This document shows positions 55,084-62,104 of a stretch of DNA of 64,000 bases, one piece after another. The position numbers and the translations under genes are program-made. The notes under the pieces are model-generated. The model did not search any database and was not told where the DNA came from. It was given only the letters and a program-made list of their open reading frames with translations. This stretch comes from CAZWSX01 sp964636985. GTDB lineage: Bacteria; Planctomycetota; Planctomycetia; Pirellulales; Pirellulaceae. The DNA lies in assembly GCA_964636985.1 (NCBI GenBank), contig CAZWSX010000013.1, positions 62,001 to 126,000 of the forward strand, read 5' to 3'. Positions within the stretch are counted from its first letter, which is position 1, and each line of letters opens with the position of its first letter.

Positions 55084-56427
55084 CTAGGCATCCTTGCGGC
55101 TGTGAATGGCGAAACTGGTGGCGTACTCTTCGGGCTTGGCCGGATCGAACGTAACTCCGTCGAACAGCGTCTCGGGCTTGTCGTCGGCACCACCGTGCTC
55201 GTAGCCGATCTCCTTCATCGCCTCTTCGTAGATGTCGGCGCGAAGTACCTTTTTGGCGATCGCCTCGTACTCGGGCGCGCCCTCCACCATTCCCCAGCGG
55301 CGGAACTGACTCAGCCACCACACGCCATACTTGGCTTGCGGGTAGTTGCAGTTCCGTTGGCTGAACGTCATGTAGTAGTCGTCTTGCTTGGTGCGGCCAT
55401 CGCCGTAGTCGTAATTACCGAGCAACCGCCCCAGGATCAGGTCTTTGGGGCAATTGATGTAGTTCGCAGCCGAGACAATGTCGCACTGCGCCTCGCGATT
55501 TCCCAAATCGTCGAGCCAGACACTCGCGTCGTGCAGCGCCTTAAGCACCGCCTTCACCGTTTTGGGATTCTTCTCGGCGAATCCCTCGGTGAACGCGCAC
55601 ACTTTCTCGGGGTGATCTTTCCACATGTCCTGCGTCGAGACCGAGGTGTAACCCACGCCTTCGGCGATCGCCCGGGCGTTCCACGGCTCGCCGACGCAGA
55701 AACCGTCCATCTTGCCGATCGACATGTTCTGGACCATCTGCGGCGGCGGAATCGTGACCAGGTTCACATCCTTGTCGGGATGAATCCCTCCCGCGGCCAG
55801 GTAGTAGCGCATCCACATCGCATGCGTTCCCGGCGGGAACGTCATCGCGAACGTCAGCGGCGTTCCTTTGCTTTTGGCCTCGTCGGCGAAGGGCTTAAGA
55901 GCCTTGGGATCGGCGCCAACCTTGCCTTTGAATTCATTTTTGAGCGTGATCGCCTGGCCATTCCGATTGACGATCCACGGGGCGATGACCGGATTCTTAG
56001 GCGACCCGCCCAAGCCCATCGTGAAGGCAAAGGGCATTCCGAGCAGCAGGTGCGTCGCCTGAATATCGCCGTTGATCAGGTTGTCGCGAATCGCTGCCCA
56101 CGAGGCCCCTTTGTTGATGGTGGCGTTAATTCCGTACTTCTTGAAGAAGCCTTTCTCGGCCGCGACGACGAACGGCGAGCAATCGGTAAGCGCGATGATC
56201 CCGATCTTCACATCGGTGATTTCCGGCGCGTCACTTTTTTCGGACGCGACCGAAGGAGCCTTGGGAAGGTCGGTTGAGGACGACGTTGCCGCCATCGGTC
56301 CGCCACAACCGACAAGCCCCGCCGCCGAAACACCCGCCATCACTCCCAAAAACTTGCGGCGGACAAGCTGGTTCGAGTCACCCGCGCCAGCACTGGCTTT
56401 GTTGCGGGTCGATTTTCCTGGCACCAC
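55084..56427 (-). CDS. nrtA: Nitrate ABC transporter substrate-binding protein NrtA
   Basis: 447 residues starting at the GTG at 56425-56427. The N-terminus has a twin-arginine and lipobox arrangement: RRKFLGVMAGVSAAGLVGCGG, so it is likely a Tat-exported lipoprotein with the Cys as anchor. The mature domain has NrtA signatures: VKIGIIALTDCSPFVVAAEKGFFKKYG, FTMGLGGSPKNPVIAPWIVNRNGQAITL, FPPGTHAMWMRYYLAAGGIHP, MDGFCVGEPWNARAI and FVWWLSQF-like GVWWLSQFRRWG. It binds nitrate and perhaps nitrite in the periplasm. It is the first gene of the operon; the sigma-54-like site at 56487 would give a leader of about 50 bases. Confidence 0.94.
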   Translation of the reverse strand: MVPGKSTRNKASAGAGDSNQLVRRKFLGVMAGVSAAGLVGCGGPMAATSSSTDLPKAPSVASEKSDAPEITDVKIGIIALTDCSPFVVAAEKGFFKKYGINATINKGASWAAIRDNLINGDIQATHLLLGMPFAFTMGLGGSPKNPVIAPWIVNRNGQAITLKNEFKGKVGADPKALKPFADEAKSKGTPLTFAMTFPPGTHAMWMRYYLAAGGIHPDKDVNLVTIPPPQMVQNMSIGKMDGFCVGEPWNARAIAEGVGYTSVSTQDMWKDHPEKVCAFTEGFAEKNPKTVKAVLKALHDASVWLDDLGNREAQCDIVSAANYINCPKDLILGRLLGNYDYGDGRTKQDDYYMTFSQRNCNYPQAKYGVWWLSQFRRWGMVEGAPEYEAIAKKVLRADIYEEAMKEIGYEHGGADDKPETLFDGVTFDPAKPEEYATSFAIHSRKDA

Positions 56428-56486
56428 TTCGTGGTTCCTATTGAATGGTCACGTTGCGTTCAGCTTGAGAGGGTGCCTCCCTATAA

Positions 56487-56502
56487 AGCGAACAACGTGC
56501 CA
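56487..56502 (-). promoter_or_regulatory. Sigma-54-like -24/-12 promoter for the nitrate operon
   Basis: Minus strand TGGCACGTTGTTCGCT. It matches the consensus TGGCACRNNNNTTGCW at every fixed position except one (C for the second T of the -12 box), with the required 10 bases between GG and GC. The predicted start is near 56477, giving about 50 bases to the nrtA GTG. Confidence 0.5.
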
Positions 56503-56949
56503 AAGAACTCACGACGTACCGCGACCAAGAAATGGGGAACTTTGAGAGCCCATTTTCACCTTAAAGGGGCCAGAGTCACCCCACTAAGACCTTCTCTTCG
56601 GAACGCGTGGCGGAACCGCTACCAATTTCGTTGAATCGGCTGCGCGCGACCTAAGCGAAGCACGGGCCATGAAACGAGCGAGATATCCATCTGACGTTGG
56701 TCACGGCGCGACCAATCGACCTATGTCGTGGGTCTCCCTTGCTCACTCAAGGCAACGGCGAGCAGGGACCTTTGGCCGCCACGAGTTAATGCGATAAGGG
56801 CGGACCAGCCGTCGGGCAATTGCCGTGAAACATGGCACAAATCGACGTTAATCGCGGCATTCGCGCGACCGAATGCAGGCAAAGGGGCCATCCAATCCAC
56901 TAACAGGGCTCAATGCCATTGCTCATCACCACTATTTTTCGGCCTGTCA

Positions 56950-56965
56950 CGGCACGGCCATTGCT
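56950..56965 (+). promoter_or_regulatory. Sigma-54-like -24/-12 promoter for the two-component genes
   Basis: Plus strand CGGCACGGCCATTGCT. It matches the consensus at all positions but the first, with correct GG-N10-GC spacing. The predicted start near 56977 leaves about 82 bases to the response-regulator ATG. A weaker site TGGCACGCAGCCCGCA follows at 56978-56993. Confidence 0.5.
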
Positions 56966-57058
56966 CTTGCGTGAGGGTGGCACGCAGCCCGCATTGTCCA
57001 TGCGGCGCAATAACCTCGTCTGCACCGTGCCATCATTTAGAAAAGGCTCCTCTTAGTT

Positions 57059-58591
57059 ATGGTGACTCGCCGTCGGGACACCGACGAATCGCGACCGGCA
57101 CGCATTCTGGTTGTGGATGACGACCCACTCATCGCGCTCTTGGTTCAAAGCGCACTCGTCGACGCCCGGGTGGAACTCCAATCGGCCGAGACCGGCGCCG
57201 ATGCCCGCCGGCTGTTCGAACGCAAGCGACCCGATCTGGTGCTGCTCGACCAGATGTTGCCCGACGCGCAAGGCTTGGACCTGCTGCAACAGTTCCTCAG
57301 TATCGATACGCGGATGCCGGTTCTCTTCATCACGGCACAAGATGGAAGCGACACCGCCATCGAGGCGATGAAGCGCGGCGCCTTCGACTACCTGGCCAAG
57401 CCACTCGACTTAAACGTTCTTAAGCGGCAAATCGATCTGGCCCTGGAGGCGCGGCGACTTACCAGTGTTCCCGTTGTCATTGCCGCACCCAACTCGCCCG
57501 ATCAGGTGGAAGGAGATTCGCTCGTCGGCCGTTGCTCCGCCATGGCCGAGGTTTACAAATCGATCGGCCGAGCTTCCAGTCGCGATCTGCCCGTCCTCCT
57601 CACAGGCGAACCAGGAACCGGAAAAGCCCTCGTCGCGCGCGCCATCTACCAACATAGTCCGCGCGCCAACATGCCCTTGCGATCGATCAAATGCTCCGAG
57701 TACTCGCCGCAAGCCTTGGAGGTCGAACTCTTTGGCGGCCTGTCTCCACGCGGCGAACACGTCGGGTTGATTCACCAAATCGACGGCGGAACGCTATTCC
57801 TGGAAGAGATCGCCTCTTGTGGCGCAGCTACCCAAGGAAAGCTGCTCCAGTTGCTCACGACGCGCAGGTTGGAGGCTGATGGCAATCCGAAAACGATCGA
57901 CTTCCGCCTCATCGCGTCGTCTTCCGTCGATTTGGAGTCGGCGGTCGCCAAAGGCGAGTTCCGTGCCGACTTGTACTACGCTATCCGCCCCATCCGCATC
58001 CATCTTCCTCCTTTGCGGGAAAGGGAAGGGGACTTGCCGGCGCTCGTCGACTACCACGTAAAGCGATACAGCCGCTTGAGCGCCTCGCTCAACCAGGCGA
58101 CGGTGCGAGTTTCTAGCGACGCTCTTGATTTGCTTTGCGAGTACGACTGGCCAGGCAACCTCGACGAGTTGCAGAGCGTGCTGCGGCAGGCGCTAGTCGA
58201 AAATACCGGGACGATTCTCGCGAGCGATTCGCTCCGCGCAGCACTAGGAACAAGGCATCACCGCGGATCGGGGCGCCCAGGCGCCTCGGCACATGCTCAT
58301 GAAGGCGTGACAGATTGGCCAACCTGGATCAAAGAACGGTTACAAGCCGGCTCTGCCGAACTGTACGCCGCGGCCATTGCCGAGGTCGAGCGGCAAGTGA
58401 TCCCAAGAGTTTTGGAAGAAACAAAAGGCAACCAGCTGCGCGCGGCGGCCATTCTCGGCATGACGCGCGGCAGCCTGCGCAAGAAGCTGCGGGCTCTGGG
58501 GCTCATCGCGGCCGCGTCCCATGACGCCTCCGGAAACGATCACGAAACAGCGGATCAGGTCGAGTCGGAAGAGTCCACCCATGGAACGTAG
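57059..58591 (+). CDS. NtrC-family response regulator with degenerate sigma-54 contact loop
   Basis: 510 residues. Receiver domain (about 14-130) with acidic pocket VVDDD and phospho-acceptor Asp 64 in LVLLDQMLPD; AAA+ domain with Walker A GEPGTGKA (183-190) and Walker B GGTLFLEE (243-250), where the usual Asp is Glu; PPLREREGDLPAL and WPGNLDELQSVL (WPGNV-like); C-terminal Fis-type helix-turn-helix (GNQLRAAAILGMTRGSLRKKL). The loop that should read GAFTGA is shortened to GGLSPRGEHVG, so direct contact with sigma-54 is doubtful, as in HupR-like regulators. It overlaps the kinase gene by 11 bases and is divergent from the nitrate operon, which it presumably controls. Confidence 0.86.
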   Translation: MVTRRRDTDESRPARILVVDDDPLIALLVQSALVDARVELQSAETGADARRLFERKRPDLVLLDQMLPDAQGLDLLQQFLSIDTRMPVLFITAQDGSDTAIEAMKRGAFDYLAKPLDLNVLKRQIDLALEARRLTSVPVVIAAPNSPDQVEGDSLVGRCSAMAEVYKSIGRASSRDLPVLLTGEPGTGKALVARAIYQHSPRANMPLRSIKCSEYSPQALEVELFGGLSPRGEHVGLIHQIDGGTLFLEEIASCGAATQGKLLQLLTTRRLEADGNPKTIDFRLIASSSVDLESAVAKGEFRADLYYAIRPIRIHLPPLREREGDLPALVDYHVKRYSRLSASLNQATVRVSSDALDLLCEYDWPGNLDELQSVLRQALVENTGTILASDSLRAALGTRHHRGSGRPGASAHAHEGVTDWPTWIKERLQAGSAELYAAAIAEVERQVIPRVLEETKGNQLRAAAILGMTRGSLRKKLRALGLIAAASHDASGNDHETADQVESEESTHGT

Positions 58592-60812
58592 CTCGCCGGC
58601 GAGTTCCGATCCGGTCTCGTCTCAGGTTTCCGACTTAACCATCGCGTACGTCGTGGCCTTATCGATCGTCGCGTTGCTCTCAATCGCCGGGCAATGGTTG
58701 GTGCAAAGCGCCCTGGTTACACAGCGAGGTGATTCGACAGTCGTCAACATCGCGGGCCGGCAGCGGATGTTAAGCCAACGATTGGCCAAGGCCGCCATTG
58801 CGTGGGAGCACGAGCCATCGCTCCCCGCCCGAAATCGGCGGATGGCTGAATTGTCCGAAACGCTCTCGCTGTGGCGACGCAGCCATCGCGGTCTGCAACA
58901 AGGGGACGAAACCCTCGGTTTGCCCGGCAACAACTCGCCCGCGGTTCGCCAGATGTTCGCCGACCTGGGGCCCACCTTCGGGTCGATCGAGAGTGCGGCC
59001 GAAGAATTGCTCAACTCGGCCGCCAAGCAGCCGGATCAGTCGCCCGTCGATTTGGGCGACGCCCCGATCTCGCAAATTCTTACGCAAGAGCCCAAGTTCC
59101 TCGCCGCCATGGACCAGTTGGTTCTTCAATACGAGCACGAAGCGCAGCAGCGCGTCGCGCAGCTGCAATGGGTCGAACGGGGGCTACTCGCGCTCACACT
59201 CTTGGTCTTGGTTGTGGAAGGGGCGCTGATCTTCCGGCCGGCAGTCGCAAGGATTCGCAGCGCGACACTCGCCTTGCATGCATCGCGCCGTGACATGGCT
59301 GCCGCGAAAGAAGCGGCCGAAGCAGCCAATGCGGCGAAAACCAGATTCCTTGCCAACGTCAGCCACGAACTGCGCAATCCCCTGCACGTCATTTTGGGAC
59401 ACCTCGATCTGCTCAACCGAGCCCAACGAGACTCAACCACCGCCGAACAACTCGGTCACATCGACGTCGCCGCGCGCTCTTTGCTCGACCTTGTCAACGA
59501 TTTGCTCGATATCGGAATGCTCGAACGCGGAGAGTCCAAGCTCGATCTGGAGCAAGTCCGGCTCGATCAACTCATCACGCAAGCCTGGTCGATGCTCGAA
59601 CCCGAGGCCCGCCGCCGGAACCTCGCATGGAACGTGCGGATCGATCACGGCCTGCGCGTGACGGGAAAAGTCGATCCCCGCCGCGTCCGGCAAATTCTGC
59701 TCAACCTGCTTGGCAACGCCCTCAAGTTCACCAAGGCCGGAAGCATCTCGCTGGAGGCCGAACGGTTTTGCCTGTACGGCCAAGACTGGTTTCGCTGCCG
59801 CGTGACGGATACGGGCCCAGGCATCGCCGAAGAGCACCGCGAGCGGATATTCTTGCCGTTCTCGCAAGCCGACGAATCGATTCGTCGCTCGCACGGCGGC
59901 GCCGGGCTCGGACTGGCGATCTGCCGTCAACTCGCAGACCAGATGGGCGGAACGATCCAACTCGAAAACTCGTCACCAGCTGGCTCAGTTTTTGTTTTAG
60001 AACTGCCATTCGTCGAGGTACCTGCCGAGGCGGCACCCAGCCATTCGCCCGATTCAATGTCGACATCCCATGCCACTTCGACACCGCTCGACTTGCTGGT
60101 CGTGGACGACGATCCCGTCAACACGCAATTGCTAGTCGCATTACTCCAATCGCTCGGGCACCGCGCGACCGCTCAGGAATCGGCCAGCGAAGCAATCGAG
60201 GTCCTCAAGCGACACAAGTTCGACGCCGTGTTGCTCGATATTCAAATGCCGCAAACAAGCGGCGCCGATATCGCCGCTTGGTACCGCGAACATCAAAGCG
60301 ATATTGCCTCGCGAACGTCGCTGATCGCCTTGACGGCCTCTCCGGCCATCGCTGCCGAAGTTCGCGACAAGGAGGGGCTGTTCGACGCAGTGTTGACCAA
60401 GCCGATCAATATCGAGCGACTCGGGGCAGTCCTCGAAGCCGTCACTTGTCCCCCTCCGTTGGAACCAACCAAGAATATCGATTGGTCCGCCGCACTCGAG
60501 CGAGTTGGCGGCCAACGCCCCTTGCTTCGATCGCTCGCCGATGCCTTTCAAAGCCACGCCCCGCAATCGATTGCAGGGCTGCAACTGGCACTCGGCAACC
60601 AAGATGATCGCGAACTAAAACGCATCGCCCATCTTTTACGAGGCCAGGCAAAAACGCTCGGGATCGATGACTTGTCGCGCGACGCCGGCGAACTGGAACA
60701 AGCAGATCTCGGCTCCAGCGATCCACAAACCACCCGCTTAGTTCACTCTGTCATCGATACAACTCGCAAAGCGCTATCGCAAATCGAGACCGCAGCAGAT
60801 TTCTTCTCGTAG
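58581..60812 (+). CDS. Hybrid histidine kinase with NarX/PilJ-like nitrate-sensing region
   Basis: 743 residues from the ATG at 58581 (GGAAGAG upstream), overlapping the regulator gene by 11 bases. Membrane segments at about 20-42 and 201-219 bracket a periplasmic domain beginning NIAGRQRMLSQRLAKAA (56-72), closely resembling the P-box (AGSLRMQSYRL) through which NarX/NarQ bind nitrate, and the type-IV-pili/PilJ N-terminal family. Then HisKA with His 262 (NVSHELRNPLH), HATPase (NLLGNALKFTKAG, DTGPGI, GGAGLGLAI), a receiver with Asp 553, and an HPt domain with His 684 (AHLLRGQAKTLG). A His-Asp-His relay to the NtrC-like partner is expected. It probably responds to external nitrate. Confidence 0.88.
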   Translation: MERSSPASSDPVSSQVSDLTIAYVVALSIVALLSIAGQWLVQSALVTQRGDSTVVNIAGRQRMLSQRLAKAAIAWEHEPSLPARNRRMAELSETLSLWRRSHRGLQQGDETLGLPGNNSPAVRQMFADLGPTFGSIESAAEELLNSAAKQPDQSPVDLGDAPISQILTQEPKFLAAMDQLVLQYEHEAQQRVAQLQWVERGLLALTLLVLVVEGALIFRPAVARIRSATLALHASRRDMAAAKEAAEAANAAKTRFLANVSHELRNPLHVILGHLDLLNRAQRDSTTAEQLGHIDVAARSLLDLVNDLLDIGMLERGESKLDLEQVRLDQLITQAWSMLEPEARRRNLAWNVRIDHGLRVTGKVDPRRVRQILLNLLGNALKFTKAGSISLEAERFCLYGQDWFRCRVTDTGPGIAEEHRERIFLPFSQADESIRRSHGGAGLGLAICRQLADQMGGTIQLENSSPAGSVFVLELPFVEVPAEAAPSHSPDSMSTSHATSTPLDLLVVDDDPVNTQLLVALLQSLGHRATAQESASEAIEVLKRHKFDAVLLDIQMPQTSGADIAAWYREHQSDIASRTSLIALTASPAIAAEVRDKEGLFDAVLTKPINIERLGAVLEAVTCPPPLEPTKNIDWSAALERVGGQRPLLRSLADAFQSHAPQSIAGLQLALGNQDDRELKRIAHLLRGQAKTLGIDDLSRDAGELEQADLGSSDPQTTRLVHSVIDTTRKALSQIETAADFFS

Positions 60813-61215
60813 CGCTCCGTCTTAGGCTTTTCTCTCCATGCACCCTCTGTGTCTCCGTGTTTTAAAACACAGAGGCACGGAGACCACAGAGACCGGATTG
60901 AGATCAAAGCGAAGCGTCCTACTTCACAAATCACAATTCAACAATCATCAATCAATTAATCAACTTTCCAAAGTGCATTTGCTTCCTCCCCCCCTTCTCC
61001 CCTTCCCCCCTTCGCCCCTTCCCCCCTTCGCCCCTTCCCCCCTTCCCCCCTTCGCCCTCTCCCCCTTCCTGCATCCCTCTCCGTTCCCTCCGTGTCTCCG
61101 TGGTGAATCCCCCCTTCGCTCAACTCACAGCCAAGAAACCGACAAGCCCGCCCAACGATCTTGAAACGTCGGGCGGGTCAGGTGGTATTGAACGGATGCA
61201 ACCAGAAGCGTTCGC
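60813..61215 (+). repeat. Composite intergenic repeat, copy 4, with pyrimidine tandem repeat
   Basis: 403-bp gap between two convergent genes. It has a head-to-head pair of CTCTGTGTCTCCGTG tails around TTTTAAAA (60845-60891), which could fold and end the kinase transcript; an AATCACAATTCAACAATC block (60918-60960); a pyrimidine tandem repeat with the unit CCCCTTCGCCCCTTCC (60981-61079); and a direct CTCCGTGTCTCCGTGGTGAA tail (61075-61108). No gene is visible. Confidence 0.6.
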
Positions 61216-61854
61216 TTAGATGCGCTTCTCGATGCTGTTCCAAGCCCACAGGAGGCCATAGCTGCTGTTGGTCCAGCTATAGCTGTCGGTACCTCCCTCG
61301 CCCCAAACGGAGAGGTAGTAGTCCACGCGGGTGTTGTAGAACGAAACGTAGTCGTTGCCCGCACCCATCGTCGCGTGAATGTTGCCGTAGAAGTGGTCGT
61401 TGTACAGATAGAGGTTGTCGTTGCCGGTTTCGGTCGAGGCCCCCATCTTGAACACGGCCGAGTTGCCGCTTCCGTAGACAGACAGATGGTTGGTGTAGAC
61501 CGTGTCGTTCCCCTGTCCCATGTGAACGTCCATCGAAGCCAGGACGCTGTCGTGGATGTACACATAGTCGTCACCACCGGCGAGGTACACTCCGAGCTTG
61601 TCGGTCGCGACATAGAAATCGCGGTACGATGCGCCGTTGACAGTGGTGCCCGTGAAACCTGAAACGCGATAGACGTTGGTGCCGATTTCCCGAATTTCGA
61701 TCTGGTTGCCGGCGGCATCGCCGTTGACATGGAGCAACCCGGCGGTATCGATGAACGCCGTGACATTGCCCGCGAACACTTCGCGCTTTTCCAGTTGTTC
61801 CATCCCCAGCTTTTTCTTCTTTCCTACCGTCTTCGCATTCTTCGTGCCTTGCAT
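61216..61854 (-). CDS. Small exported beta-repeat protein with LEPR-like N-terminal motif
   Basis: 212 residues from the ATG at 61852-61854, preceded by GGGAG about 9 bases upstream; a longer frame to 61935 adds 27 residues. A Lys-rich start (TVGKKKKLG) leads to MEQLEKREVFAG, a variant of the planctomycete LEQLExRxLLAG-type export/anchor motif. The rest is built of about 20-residue beta repeats with degenerate RTX/parallel-helix motifs: GGDDYVYIHDSV, GQGNDTVYTNHL, GSGNSAVF, TGNDNLYLYNDH, GAGNDYVSFYN, GGTDSYSW. They resemble calcium-binding GGxGNDxL repeats but most are incomplete. Likely a surface protein. It converges with the kinase gene. Confidence 0.72.
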   Translation of the reverse strand: MQGTKNAKTVGKKKKLGMEQLEKREVFAGNVTAFIDTAGLLHVNGDAAGNQIEIREIGTNVYRVSGFTGTTVNGASYRDFYVATDKLGVYLAGGDDYVYIHDSVLASMDVHMGQGNDTVYTNHLSVYGSGNSAVFKMGASTETGNDNLYLYNDHFYGNIHATMGAGNDYVSFYNTRVDYYLSVWGEGGTDSYSWTNSSYGLLWAWNSIEKRI

Positions 61855-62104
61855 GATTCGTGACTCCCGCTTGGCGTTGCGGCGAAAGTTGGGTTCACCG
61901 CGTCCCAGGGAGAGGTCTCTCGTCCCATACTTCACCGAGCGGGGGAGCCGTAATTGTGTAACAAACGTTATTTAGGAAAAAAGGGAGTTTTCCGGCGACT
62001 TAAACGATCAGTCCAAACCATCGGATTGACGCTGCCGCGACCCCCTTTGGATAATCAAGACTCCCACAAGCGGCCCCCAATCGATCTTGAGTCGAGCCTC
62101 TCCT

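Larger units (their letters stand above)
56428..57058. promoter_or_regulatory. 631-bp divergent regulatory region of the nitrate locus
   Basis: Between nrtA (-) and the response regulator (+), with no credible gene. It holds a sigma-54-like site for each direction, a 7-3-7 near-palindrome TGCCGTG AAA CATGGCA at 56821-56837 and a 6-7-6 inverted repeat TTGGTC / GACCAA at 56697-56715. Both symmetric sites lie at enhancer-like distances. Confidence 0.55.

Noticed and set aside
60981..61079. Pyrimidine tandem repeat as an origin or CRISPR remnant
   Set aside because: It is a simple CCCCTTCG-type repeat with no spacer structure, no DnaA boxes and no replication genes nearby.
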